A stretch of DNA of 64,000 bases from Cupriavidus sp. EM10 (GTDB lineage Bacteria > Pseudomonadota > Gammaproteobacteria > Burkholderiales > Burkholderiaceae): assembly GCF_018729255.1 (NCBI RefSeq), contig NZ_CP076061.1, positions 868,001 to 932,000 on the forward strand, read 5' to 3'. Below, one piece after another: positions 36,479-46,700 of this stretch. The notes beneath the pieces were generated by a model. It did no database searches. It saw only the letters and a program-made list of their open reading frames with translations, and had not been told where the DNA came from. Positions within the stretch are counted from its first letter, which is position 1, and every line of letters starts with the position of its first letter. The translations under genes and the position numbers were made by a program.

Positions 36479-36619
36479 AAACGTACAGCGCGAGTGCGGC
36501 GATCACCGCATTCGCGCCGCTAAAGTTCACTCCATCGCAGCGCTCGCAGCAAAACGTGCCGAAACGCGCTGGGCCGATAACTCAAACAATCTGAACCAAT
36601 CTTGCAGGGAAATCTTCTT

Positions 36620-37611
36620 ATGTCGAACGCCGCCCCCAATCCCAGGATCAAGCCCAACACGACGCATCGCGCCGCAAGCTGCTGGTTGGCAGCACCGTGG
36701 GCGCCGCTGCCGCCACGGTGGCATCGATGACCGCGCTGACGCCGGTCGCCGCTGAAGCCGCACCGGCCGCTGGCCGCCAGTCGAAGCAGGGCCATTTCGT
36801 GACGACCAGGGACGGCACGCGCATCTTCTACAAGGACTGGGGTTCGGGCCGTCCGGTGGTGTTCTCGCACGGCTGGCCGCTCGACGCCGACGCCTGGGAC
36901 GCCCAGATGCTGTTCCTGGTGCAGAAGGGCTTCCGCGTGATCGCCCACGACCGCCGTGGCCATGGCCGCTCGGACCAGCCGGCCCAGGGCAACGACATGA
37001 ACACCTACGCCGATGACCTGGCCGCCGTGCTCGACGCGCTGGACATCAAGGGCGCCACGCTGGTCGGCCATTCCACCGGCGGCGGCGAAGTGGCCCGCTA
37101 CATCGGCCGCCATGGCACCAAGCGCGTGGCCAAGGCCGTGCTGATCGGCGCCGTGCCGCCGACCATGGCCAAGAGCGCGGCCTACCCGAATGGCCTGCCG
37201 CTGGAAGTGTTCGACAACATCCGCAAGGGCGTCGCCGAGAACCGTTCGCAGTTCTACAAGGACCTGGCCACGCCGTTCTTCGGCTTCAACCGCCCCAACG
37301 CCAAGGTTTCGCAAGGCACCATCGACGCCTTCTGGGCGCAGGGCATGGCCGGCGGCATCCTGGGCCAGTACCTGTGCATCAAGGAATTCTCGGAAGTGGA
37401 CTACACCGAGGACCTGAAGAAGATCGACGTGCCCACGCTGATCCTGCACGGCGACGACGACCAGATCGTGCCGATCGACAACGCGGCCAAGCTGTCCGCC
37501 AAGATCGTCAAGAACGCCACGCTGAAGGTCTACCCGGGCGCTTCGCACGGCATGTGCGTGGTCAACGCCGACCAGGTCAATGCCGACCTGCTGGCCTTCC
37601 TGAACGCCTGA
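36620..37611 (+). CDS. Tat-exported non-heme haloperoxidase-like alpha/beta hydrolase, frameshifted as sequenced
   Basis: A 330-residue alpha/beta hydrolase once one C is added to the run CCCCC at 36633-36637. The repaired N-terminus carries a twin-arginine signal ([20 protein letters not shown]); without the repair the frame from ATG 36620 stops soon after. The core matches non-heme chloroperoxidase/arylesterase proteins: [29 protein letters not shown], the nucleophile elbow [29 protein letters not shown] and the final His in [12 protein letters not shown] Tat signal on this cytosolic-type family implies folding before export. It lies 185 bases downstream of the YcaC-like gene and 11 bases before the amidohydrolase. 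Confidence 0.88.
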
Positions 37612-37622
37612 GCCGCCTGGCC

Positions 37623-39569
37623 ATGTCAGTTACCCGCCGGCAATTCATCGCCTCGGCCGCCGCGCTTGGCGCGGCAGCCTCTTCGGAGCTTTTCGCCATG
37701 TCACCGACCCCGACGCCCGACCTCATCCTCGTCAACGGCAAGTTCACCACCCTTGACAAGTCCAACCCGCAAGCCGACGCCGTGGCCATCCAGGACGGCC
37801 GCTTCGTCAGCGTGGGCACGCGCGACGAGATCATGAAGCTCGCGGCCGCAAAGACCACGGTGATCGACCTGAATGGCCGGCGGGCCATTCCCGGGCTGAT
37901 CGACAGCCACATGCACATCATCCGTGGCGGCCTGAACTACAACATGGAACTGCGCTGGGACGGCGTGCGCTCGCTGGCCGACGCCATGCGCATGCTCAAG
38001 GACCAGGTTGCCCGCACGCCCGCCCCTCAATGGGTGCGCGTGGTAGGCGGCTTCACCGAGCACCAGTTCGTGGAAAAGCGCCTGCCCACCATCGAGGAAC
38101 TGAACGTCGTGGCGCCCGATACGCCCGTGTTCATCCTGCACCTGTACGACCGCGCCATCCTGAACGGCGCCGCGCTGCGCGCCGTGGGCTACAACAAGGA
38201 CACCCCGAACCCGCCGGGCGGCGAGATCATCCGCGACAAGGCCGGCAATCCCACCGGCCTGCTGCTGGCCAAGCCCAACGCGACCATCCTGTACGCCACG
38301 CTGGCCAAGGGCCCGAAGCTGCCGCCCGAGTACCAGAAGAACTCCACGCGCCATTTCATGCGCGAGGTGAACCGCCTGGGCGTGACCGGCGTGATCGATG
38401 CCGGCGGCGGATACCAGAACTATCCCGATGACTACAACATCATCGAAGAACTGCACAAGGAAGGCCAGCTCACGGTACGCCTGGCCTACAACCTGTTCAC
38501 CCAGAAGCCCAAGGAAGAACTGTCCGATTTCAAGACCTGGACGTCGACGGTCAAGCCGGGCCAGGGCGACGACCTGTACCGCCACAACGGCGCAGGCGAA
38601 ATGCTGGTCTACACCGCCGCCGACTTCGAGGACTTCCGCGTCGAGCGCCCCGACATGCCGCCGTCGATGGAAGCCGACCTGGAGCCCGTGATCCGCCTGC
38701 TGGCCGAAAAGCGCTGGCCGTGGCGCCTGCACGCCACCTACAACGAGACCATCACCCGCGCGCTGGACGTCTACGAGAAGGTGGCCAAGGACGTGCCGTT
38801 CAACGGCCTGAACTGGTTCTTCGACCACGCCGAGACGATCTCCGACCGCAATATCGACCGCATCGCGGCATTGGGCGGCGGCATCGCCGTGCAGCACCGC
38901 ATGGCCTACCAGGGCGAGTATTTCGTCGAGCGCTACGGCGCCAAGGCCGCCGAAGCCACGCCGCCGATCAAGAAGATGCTGGAAAAGGGCGTCAAGGTTG
39001 GCGCCGGCACCGATGCCACGCGCGTGGCGTCGTACAACCCGTGGGTGTCGCTGTACTGGCTGACCACCGGCAAGACCGTGGGCGGCATGTCGATGTATCC
39101 GCAGGCCAACCTGCTGGACCGCGAGACGGCGCTGCGCCTGTGGACCGAGGCCAACACCTGGTTCTCGTCCGAGGAAGGCAAGAAGGGCCAGATCAAGGCT
39201 GGCCAGCTGGCCGACCTGGCCGTGCTGTCGGCCGACTACTTCGCCGTGCCGGGCGACGACATCCAGGACATCACGTCCGTGATGACGGTGCTGGGCGGCA
39301 AGGTGGTCTACGGCGACAACGAGTTCGACAAGCACTCGCCAGTCATTCCGCCGGCCATGCCGGACTGGTCGCCGGCCCGCCATGGCAGCCAGTACCAGCC
39401 CCGCCCCACGGCCAAGGCCAGGCAGATGGCGATGAACACCGCCTGCGGCTGCGCCAGTTCCTGCGGCGTGCACGGCCATGCGCATGCCAAGGCGTGGACG
39501 TCGAGCGTGCCGACGTCGGATGAAAGCAGCTTCTGGGGCGCGCTGGGCTGCTCCTGCTGGGCGTTCTGA
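37623..39569 (+). CDS. Tat-exported amidohydrolase (YtcJ-like) with Cys/His-rich tail
   Basis: A 648-residue metal-dependent hydrolase of the amidohydrolase_3 group. The start MSVTRRQFIASAAALGAAAS is a twin-arginine signal. Metal-site motifs include IDSHMHIIRGG (HxH, near residue 100), a His in DHAETISDRNID, and the late Asp motif GAGTDATRVASYNPW. The C-terminal 45 residues or so are unusual: ACGCASSCGVHGHAHAKAW followed by a terminal GCSCWAF, with several Cys and His beyond the usual family end. It is encoded 11 bases after the haloperoxidase-like gene and 48 bases before doxX. The substrate is unknown; YtcJ relatives act on amides and hydantoin-like compounds. Confidence 0.88.
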   Translation: MSVTRRQFIASAAALGAAASSELFAMSPTPTPDLILVNGKFTTLDKSNPQADAVAIQDGRFVSVGTRDEIMKLAAAKTTVIDLNGRRAIPGLIDSHMHIIRGGLNYNMELRWDGVRSLADAMRMLKDQVARTPAPQWVRVVGGFTEHQFVEKRLPTIEELNVVAPDTPVFILHLYDRAILNGAALRAVGYNKDTPNPPGGEIIRDKAGNPTGLLLAKPNATILYATLAKGPKLPPEYQKNSTRHFMREVNRLGVTGVIDAGGGYQNYPDDYNIIEELHKEGQLTVRLAYNLFTQKPKEELSDFKTWTSTVKPGQGDDLYRHNGAGEMLVYTAADFEDFRVERPDMPPSMEADLEPVIRLLAEKRWPWRLHATYNETITRALDVYEKVAKDVPFNGLNWFFDHAETISDRNIDRIAALGGGIAVQHRMAYQGEYFVERYGAKAAEATPPIKKMLEKGVKVGAGTDATRVASYNPWVSLYWLTTGKTVGGMSMYPQANLLDRETALRLWTEANTWFSSEEGKKGQIKAGQLADLAVLSADYFAVPGDDIQDITSVMTVLGGKVVYGDNEFDKHSPVIPPAMPDWSPARHGSQYQPRPTAKARQMAMNTACGCASSCGVHGHAHAKAWTSSVPTSDESSFWGALGCSCWAF

Positions 39570-39617
39570 CGCCGGCTGCATCCTGCCATCCGCATTGCAT
39601 TGAACCGGAGACCCGTC

Positions 39618-40052
39618 ATGTCCTTCACTTCTTCCTCGCTGGCGGCGGCCGGCGACACCACGCACCGGCTGCCACGCTGGATGCACTGGATCGCCCTGCT
39701 GCTGCTGTGCGCGGCGTACCTGCAAGGCGGGCTCGTCAAGCTGTTCGACTTCTCCGGCGCGGTGGCCGAGATGCAGCACTTTGGCCTGAGCCCCGCCGTG
39801 CCGATGGCCGCGGCCACGATCGCGCTGGAACTGGCCGCGCCGGCCATGATCCTGCTCGGCGTGTACCGCTGGCTCGGCGCGCTGGCGCTGGCCGGCTTCA
39901 CGCTGGCCGCCACCTTCATGGCCAACCGCTTCTGGAGTGCGCCGCCCGAGGCGCAATTCATGCTCATGAACGCGTTCTTCGAGCACCTGGGCCTGGTGGG
40001 CGGCTTCCTGCTGGTGGCCTGGCACGACCTGCGTACGCGGAGCCGGGCATGA
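39618..40052 (+). CDS. DoxX-family membrane protein
   Basis: A 144-residue protein with four TM helices. DoxX features are YLQGGLVKLFDF near the start and the closing helix-loop region (FLLVAWHDLRTR). ATG 39618 has a good GGAG site upstream; an earlier in-frame start adds six residues without one. DoxX proteins are inner-membrane partners of quinone-linked oxidoreductases or of exported oxidases. The stop overlaps the MFS gene start by 4 bases, so the two are coupled. Its place among exported hydrolases suggests a redox or transport accessory role. Confidence 0.85.
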   Translation: MSFTSSSLAAAGDTTHRLPRWMHWIALLLLCAAYLQGGLVKLFDFSGAVAEMQHFGLSPAVPMAAATIALELAAPAMILLGVYRWLGALALAGFTLAATFMANRFWSAPPEAQFMLMNAFFEHLGLVGGFLLVAWHDLRTRSRA

Positions 40053-41665
40053 CGCAGGCTGCAGCAACCTCCACAACCAAGCCGTCGGGCACGTTCGCGC
40101 CGCTGGCCCAGCCGACGTTCGCCGTCCTGTGGGTGGCGACGATCCTCGGCAATATCGGCAGCTTCATGCGCGACGTGGCCAGCGCGTGGCTGGCGACCGA
40201 CCTGTCTTCTTCGCCGGCCGCCGTCGCCACCATCCAGGCCGCGGCCACGCTGCCGGTCTTCCTGCTGGCGATTCCGGCGGGCGTGCTGTCCGATATCCTG
40301 GACCGCCGCCGCTTCCTGATCGTGATCCAGATCGCGCTGGCAGCCGTCAGCGGCACACTGGCCTTCCTGTCCTGGCAAAACGGCCTGACCATCGAAATCC
40401 TGATTGCGCTGGCGTTTGCCGGCGGGATCGGCGCTGCGATGATGGGGCCGACCTGGCAGTCCATCGTGCCCGAACTGGTGCCGCAGAACACGCTGCGCCA
40501 GGCCGTGGCCCTGAACGGGCTGGGCGTCAATATCGCCCGCGCCATCGGCCCGGCCATGGGCGGCCTGCTGCTGGCCGCGTTCGGCGCGGCCGCCACGTAT
40601 GGCGCCGACCTGGTCAGCTATGTGTTCGTGATCGGCGCGCTGATCTGGTGGAAGCGCCCGGTGCAGCCAAGCGATCCGCTGCGCGAGCACTTCTTCAGCG
40701 CGTTCCGCGCCGGGCTGCGCTTCACGCGCGCCCATAGCAAGCTCCATATCGTGCTGCTGCGGGCCGCCGTGCATTTCGCGTTCGGCAGCAGCGTCTGGGC
40801 CTTGCTGCCGCTGGTGGCAAAGCAGTTGCTGCATGGCGGCGCCGGGCTCTACGGCGTGCTGCTGGGCGCGGTGGGTGCCGGCGCCATCCTGGGCGCGCTG
40901 TCGATGCCCACGCTGCAGAAACGGCTCGATGGCGACGGCGTGATCCTGGCGTCCGCCATCGCCACCGCCGTGGTCATGGCCGGGCTGTCGTTCGCCCCGC
41001 CGGTGTGGCTGGCCCTGCCGTTGCTGCTGGTGCTGGGCGCCGCGTGGATCCTGGCGCTCACCACGCTGGGCGGCGCGGCACAGGCCATCCTGCCGAACTG
41101 GGTGCGTGGCCGGGCGCTGGCCGTCTACCAGATGGTGTTCAACGGCGCGCTGGCCGGCGGCAGCCTGCTCTGGGGTTTTGTGGCGCAGGCCATGGGCACG
41201 CCCCATGCGCTGCTGATCGCTGCCGTGGGCCTGGTGGTGGCGGCGCTGCTGCTGCACCGCATCCGCCTGCCCCGTGGCGAGGAAGACCTGGGGCCGGCAC
41301 GCCACTGGCCCGAGCCCGAGATGGCCGACGACATCGCCCATGATCGCGGCCCGGTGATGATCCTGATCGAGTACTGCATTCCGGCGGCCAACCGCGACGC
41401 GTTCCTGCGTGCCGTGCATCGGCTGTCGGAAGAACGGCTGCGCGACGGCGCCTTCAACTGGGGCGTCATGGAAGACCCGGCCAACCCGGAGCTGCTGACC
41501 GAATGGTTCCTGGTCGAATCGTGGGCCGAACACCTGCGCCAGCATCGGCGCGTACCGAACGCCGATGCCGACCTGCAGCGCGATGTGGCCGGCTTTCACG
41601 TGGCCAGCGAGCCGCCGCGCGTGCGGCACCTGCTGGGCGTGGGACTGCCCGACGCCACGCGCTGA
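40049..41665 (+). CDS. MFS_3-type exporter with C-terminal ABM-like domain
   Basis: A 538-residue protein. Residues about 25-410 form a 10-12 TM MFS domain of the EntS-like MFS_3 family, with GIGAAMMGPTWQSIVPELVP and VALNGLGVNIARAIGPAMGG. The final 110 residues or so (IEYCIPAANRDAFLRAVHRL ... WAEHLRQHRRV) form a soluble ABM-like alpha/beta barrel that MFS_3 proteins carry on their C-terminus. It overlaps doxX by 4 bases and is followed by XapX after 43 bases. It probably exports a product or toxic substrate of the neighbouring hydrolases; the substrate is unknown. Confidence 0.87.
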   Translation: MTQAAATSTTKPSGTFAPLAQPTFAVLWVATILGNIGSFMRDVASAWLATDLSSSPAAVATIQAAATLPVFLLAIPAGVLSDILDRRRFLIVIQIALAAVSGTLAFLSWQNGLTIEILIALAFAGGIGAAMMGPTWQSIVPELVPQNTLRQAVALNGLGVNIARAIGPAMGGLLLAAFGAAATYGADLVSYVFVIGALIWWKRPVQPSDPLREHFFSAFRAGLRFTRAHSKLHIVLLRAAVHFAFGSSVWALLPLVAKQLLHGGAGLYGVLLGAVGAGAILGALSMPTLQKRLDGDGVILASAIATAVVMAGLSFAPPVWLALPLLLVLGAAWILALTTLGGAAQAILPNWVRGRALAVYQMVFNGALAGGSLLWGFVAQAMGTPHALLIAAVGLVVAALLLHRIRLPRGEEDLGPARHWPEPEMADDIAHDRGPVMILIEYCIPAANRDAFLRAVHRLSEERLRDGAFNWGVMEDPANPELLTEWFLVESWAEHLRQHRRVPNADADLQRDVAGFHVASEPPRVRHLLGVGLPDATR

Positions 41666-41708
41666 CCCTCCAAATCCTGCCGTTTTGTTGTTGTATAGCG
41701 AGACCATC

Positions 41709-41987
41709 ATGAAGATCTATCTTGTCTCCCTTGGCGCCGGCATCCTGGTCGGCATCATCTATGCCCTGATGCAGGTGCGCTCGCCCGCGCCGCCGGCCGT
41801 GGCGCTGATCGGCCTGCTGGGCATGCTGATCGGCGAACAGGTGGTGCCGCCGATCAAGCGCATGATCGCGGGCGAGCCCGTGACCGTCGCCTGGTTCCAT
41901 TCCGAATGCGTGCCGAAGATCACCGGCACGCCCGGGCCGGCCACGCTGACCGCCAGCCACGATGAAAAGACCGATGCGGCGCACTGA
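41709..41987 (+). CDS. XapX-domain (DUF1427) membrane protein
   Basis: A 92-residue protein with two TM helices (KIYLVSLGAGILVGIIYALM and ALIGLLGMLIGEQVVPPIKR) and a soluble C-terminal tail containing WFHSECVPKI. This fits the XapX family of unknown function, often found beside isochorismatase-fold hydrolases and MFS carriers. It is 43 bases after the MFS gene, and its last 14 codons overlap the possible porin starts. Confidence 0.85.
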   Translation: MKIYLVSLGAGILVGIIYALMQVRSPAPPAVALIGLLGMLIGEQVVPPIKRMIAGEPVTVAWFHSECVPKITGTPGPATLTASHDEKTDAAH

Positions 41988-43068
41988 CGGGCTGGCATTG
42001 CTGGCGGCCCTGGCCGCCCCGGCGTCGGCCCTGGCGGCCGATTCCGTCACGATCTACGGGCGGCTCAATACCGCCATCGAATACTCGCGCGCCAGCACGG
42101 CCACCGACGGCACGTCGCTGGGCAGCGTGGTGCGCCAGACCAACTACCGGTCGGTCTGGGGCCTGCGCGGCGAGGAAGGCCTGGGCGGCTCGCTCAGGGC
42201 GGTCTGGCAGATCGAAAGCAACCTGTCGATCGACAATGGCCAGGGCGGCATTGCCACGCGCAACTCGCGCATCGGCCTGCAGGGCGACTACGGCCTGCTG
42301 TTCATGGGCCACTGGCACACGCCCTACACCGAGTCGACCATGGCGTACGACCCGTACTATCCGACCACCGCCGGCTACATGGCGCTGATCGGCAACGGCT
42401 CGACGTCCAGTTCCGACAACGTGCAGGACACCAGCTCGTTCGACCGCCGCCAGAAGAACATCCTGCAATACCGCTCGCCGCAGCTGGCTGGCGCCAGCGT
42501 CTGGCTGGGCTGGGGCCTGCCCGAGGAAAAGAACACCGTCGCGCGCAACCCGGCGCTGTATTCGGCAGCCGTGGTCTACGACCAGGGGCCGCTCAACGCC
42601 ACGGTGGCGTACGAAATCCACCAGCACTACCAGGCGGCCGGGCGCAACGACGACGCGCTGAAGGTGGGCGTGGCCTACCAGCTGTTCAGGGGTACCCGCA
42701 TCTCGGCGCTCTACGAACACCTGCACTATCGCACCGACACCGGCGACCTGCAGCGCAACGGCTACTACGCGTCGCTGGTGCAGCAGCTGGGCCCGGGCAG
42801 CGTCCGGGTGGGCTTCGCGCTGGCCGCCAACGGCACCGGATCGTCCACGGACACCGTCGGCTTCTTCCGCAGCGGCGCCGAGACCGGGGCCACGCAGTTC
42901 ACCGTCGGCTACGACTATCCGCTGTCGAAGCGCACGGCGCTGTTTGCGTTCTACAGCCGCATCAACAACAGGCGGAACGCGATCTACGATTTCGCCATCA
43001 ACGAGCTTGGCGTGAGCGCGGGGGCCGATCCCCAGACGTTCGCACTGGGCATGCGTCACAACTTCTGA
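41974..43068 (+). CDS. Gram-negative trimeric porin
   Basis: A 364-residue outer-membrane porin of the beta-proteobacterial family. I chose ATG 41974 because it follows GAAAAG and gives a compact signal peptide, MRRTDGLALLAALAAPASAL; ATG 41962 is the alternative. The mature protein starts ADSVTIYGRLNTAIEYSR. The L3-type segment and barrel strands follow (SVWGLRGEEGLGGSLRAVWQ, TRNSRIGLQGDYGLLFMG). It ends in the aromatic signature ALGMRHNF. It overlaps xapX and is the last gene of the hydrolase operon. It could admit the substrate that the exported enzymes act on. Confidence 0.9.
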   Translation: MRRTDGLALLAALAAPASALAADSVTIYGRLNTAIEYSRASTATDGTSLGSVVRQTNYRSVWGLRGEEGLGGSLRAVWQIESNLSIDNGQGGIATRNSRIGLQGDYGLLFMGHWHTPYTESTMAYDPYYPTTAGYMALIGNGSTSSSDNVQDTSSFDRRQKNILQYRSPQLAGASVWLGWGLPEEKNTVARNPALYSAAVVYDQGPLNATVAYEIHQHYQAAGRNDDALKVGVAYQLFRGTRISALYEHLHYRTDTGDLQRNGYYASLVQQLGPGSVRVGFALAANGTGSSTDTVGFFRSGAETGATQFTVGYDYPLSKRTALFAFYSRINNRRNAIYDFAINELGVSAGADPQTFALGMRHNF

Positions 43069-43095
43069 GGCCCGGGGCCACGCACGGGGCGTAAC

Positions 43096-43112
43096 TAATA
43101 CCTTGGTATGGG
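43096..43112 (-). promoter_or_regulatory. candidate shared operator, ATACCAAG type
   Basis: Read on the minus strand this is CCATACCAAGGTATTAG. A related ATACCACCGTAT palindrome lies at 43218-43229. Both are in the 243-base region before the single-domain receiver gene at 43312 and match the elements at 35361-35379 and 52494-52510. Confidence 0.5.
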
Positions 43113-43311
43113 TTCGCTCCGATTCGTGGCGGAGCCGGCCTGAAGGGAATATCCTTGACGGTTTCCGCGCGGACCATGGTGGCAGCGTCGGTGTCCGCTG
43201 TGGGCGGCGCGCCGGCAATACCACCGTATGATGTTGAGCAGGGCCCGGCGGGATTATGCTGTGAGCAAGCGGTGGCCCCTGTCACCGTTCCAGACTTCTC
43301 AAGGATTCCGT

Positions 43312-43692
43312 GTGACTGCCACCCCCGTGATTGCCATTGTCGACGACGACGCTTCCGTCCGGCATGCCATGGGCCGGCTGGTGCGCTCGCTGGACATGAC
43401 CGCGGAACTCTATGGCGGTGGCCCCGAACTGCTGGCGTCGGCATCGATCGCCGACATCGACTGCGTGATCACCGATGTGCAGATGCCCGTGATGAACGGC
43501 TTTGCCCTGTGCGAGGCGCTGCGTGCCCGGGGGCACCGGATGCCGGTGATCTTCATGACGGCCTTCGCGCAGGAGGGCTACGAACAGCGCGCCCGCGACG
43601 CCGGCGCGGCCTGTTTCCTGAACAAGCCCTTCCAGGATACGGATATCATCGACTGCATCGAGAACGCCCTGCACCTGCGCCCCGGAAACTAG
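43312..43692 (+). CDS. single-domain response regulator (receiver only)
   Basis: A 126-residue receiver with no output domain. The start is GTG 43312 behind AAGGA. Acidic pocket IVDDD, phospho-Asp in CVITDVQMPVMNG, Thr in VIFMTAF and Lys in CFLNKPF are all present, so it should be phosphorylatable. It precedes the giant sensor kinase gene by 33 bases in the same direction and has no promoter of its own between. It is the natural phosphate acceptor or sink for that kinase, whose own polypeptide has no receiver. Confidence 0.88.
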   Translation: MTATPVIAIVDDDASVRHAMGRLVRSLDMTAELYGGGPELLASASIADIDCVITDVQMPVMNGFALCEALRARGHRMPVIFMTAFAQEGYEQRARDAGAACFLNKPFQDTDIIDCIENALHLRPGN

Positions 43693-43725
43693 CTCCCCGG
43701 GTCGCTTCCCACGCAGCACCGCATC

Positions 43726-46700
43726 ATGATGACCGACGAATCCAGCCAGGCGCATCGCACGCACGCCGGCCTGCCAGACGCCTTTTCCCTGTCGGAATAC
43801 CGCTTCGCGCCCTGCCTGCAGGACGGCATCGTGGCGTTTTCGCGCGGCGTGCATCCCGGCACCGGCAGCGCGCTGATGCTGGCCCACGCGGCGTCGCATC
43901 GCGTGGAGCCCGATGCCGCGCGGCGCATCGAGGGCGAGTACGCGTTGCGCGGACTGCTGCGCGCCGAATGGGCGCTGGTGCCGCGCGCGCTGACCCGCTA
44001 CCGCCACGGCGTGGCGGCGGTCTACGACGATCTATCCGGCACGCCCGTATTCGCCCTGCTGGGCCAGCGCCTGCCCGTGGCCAAGGTGCTGTCGATCGCG
44101 CTGGGCGCCAGCGCCGCGCTGAAGGCCGTGCACGAATGCGGCCTGGTGCATCGGTCGATCACGCCGTGCAGCCTGTTCGTCGATGACGCGGGACGCTGCC
44201 GGATCGGCCGCTTCGGCTTTGCCATCCACGCCGCGCAGCCCGCCGCCGACCGGCCCGCCGTGACCACGCTGGCCGGCGAGGCCCCCGCCTACATGTCGCC
44301 CGAACATACCGGGCGCACCCGCCATGCCATCGACGCACGCAGCGACCTCTACGGGCTGGGCGTCATCGTCTACCAATTGCTGACCGGGCAATTGCCGTTC
44401 GGCGTCAGGAATCCGGACGATCTTGGCGAATGGATTCACGGCCATGTTGCCGGCGCGGCGCTGCCGCCCGATGCCATCGAACCCGGGGTGCCGGGCATGC
44501 TCTCGCACATCGTGCTCAAGCTGCTGGAGAAAAGCCCGGCGCGCCGCTACCAGACCGCCGCCGGGCTGCATGCAGACCTGGCCCGCTGTGCCGAGGCCTG
44601 GCGCGCGCATGGCCATATCGCCCCCTTCGAAGCCGGCGAGCGCGATGTCTGCGCCGACCTGGCGCTGCCCGACAGCCTCTACGACCGTGACGCCGAACTT
44701 GCCGGCATCGCCCAAGCCTTCGCCAGCGTGCAGGCCAGCGGCACGCCGGCAGTGGTGGCCATGACCGGCCCGTCGGGGGTCGGCAAAAGCACGCTGAGCC
44801 AGGCGTTCGTTCAATCGGTGCAGGCGCGGGGTGCCTGCTGCGCGGCGGGAAAGGCAGACCAGTTCCGCCAGAACGTACCCTACGCCGTGCTGGCCGATGC
44901 CTTCCGCACGCTGGTTCACCAGATCCTCGGGCTGCCCGAGGAAGCCGTACGGATGTGGCAGCTTCGGCTGGCGCAGGGGCTGGGCCACTACGGCCAGGTG
45001 GCGGCGCGCATTGCGCCCGCGTTGCGGCTGCTGGTCGACGATTTTCCGGCAGAGCCCGCCACGCAGGGAGCCGATGCCGACGTGCATGTCGGCATCGCCA
45101 TGCGCCAGCTGGTGCAGGTGTTTGCGCAGCCAGACCTGCCATTCGTGCTGCTGTTGGACGACATCCAGTGGCTCGACCAGCCGTCGCAGCGGCTGCTGGC
45201 GCGACTGGCCGATGCCTCCGTGCCCCTGTCCCTGCTGCTGGTCTGCAGCGCCCGCACGGTCGATGCCGCGCCGCTGGTTGCGCTGCGCGAGCACGCGGCG
45301 GTCCGGGACATCCCCGTCGAGAACCTGTCCGTGGCATCCGTTGCCACGTTGCTTGCCGAGGCCCTGCGCATGCCCGAAGCGGCATTGCAGGCACTGGCGC
45401 AGCGCGTCCATGCCAAGACGCTCGGCAACCCGTTCTTCGTCAGGCAGTTCCTGCGGACGCTGGTCGACGAGCGGCTGATCACGGGTTCGCCCGAGGGCGA
45501 CAGCTGGCAGTTCGACCTGATGGCCATCGAACAGCGCAGCCACACCGACAACGTGGCCGAACTGAGCCTGCAGCGGCTGCACAGGCTGCCGGCGGATACG
45601 CGCGACTGCCTGGCTGGCATGGCTTGCCTGGGTAACCAGTCTCCCGTCGCGCTGCTGTGCGACGTCTTCGGCCTGACCGAGCGCGCGCTGCATGCGCGGC
45701 TGGCGCCGGCGCGCGCGGCCGGGCTGCTCATGCTGGCGCAGCACGACTACGCCTTTACCCATGACCGCATCCAGGAAGCCGCCCACGATGGCATCGACAC
45801 CACGGCGCGGGCCCGGCTGTGCCTGCACGCGGGACGCCTGCTGGCCCGCGGGACCGGTCACGAGGCCCGCGACGACCTGCTGTTCCGCGCCGCCGACCTG
45901 CTGTTGCATGGCGAAGCGCAGCAGACATCGGTCGACGATTCCCGCATGATCGCCACGGTGTTCCTCGATGCCGCGCGGCGGGCGCGCAGCACGGCCGCCT
46001 ACGCCGCGGCGCTGCAGTATGTCGATGCCGGCCTGCGCCGCGCCTGCGGCCCCGGCATGCCGTCGCCGGCCGCCGACGGGCTCTTGTTCTCGCTGCTCGA
46101 GGAACAGGCCCATTGCTGGTTCCTGCAGGGCCGGCTTGACGACGCGCTGGCGCTGGCCAACGACCTGCTCGAACGACCCGCCGGCCCGCTGCGGCAGGCC
46201 GGCGTGTACCGGCTGAAGATCGAGATGCATGTGCGGCGCTCTGGAAACGCGCTGGCGGTGCGGCAGGCCATCGAGGGCCTGCAGGGCTTTGGCATCGACC
46301 TGCCGCCGCATCCGTCCGATGACCTGTGCAACGCGCTGTACGCGGAGATCCAGCCGCAGCTCACGGCCACGCGCCTGGATGCACTGCTGGCGCTGCCCGA
46401 TGTTGCCGATGCCCGCATCGATGCCGCCATGGGCCTGCTGTCGGCGCTGCAGATTCCGGCCGGCTTCACGGACCAGAACCTGGCCTTCGCCACCCTGTGC
46501 CAGATGCTGCGGCTGACGCTGGCCCACGGCATGAGTGCGTCGGCCACGGCGTCGCTGGCGTGGCTCGGCGTGCAGGTCTGCCACCGCTACGGGGCGTACC
46601 ACGACGGCTTCCGCTATGGCGAGCTGGCACGCAGGCTGACCACGCGCCACGGCTATGCCGCCCACGAGGCGCGCACCCTGTTGCCGCTGGACCAGCTCAG

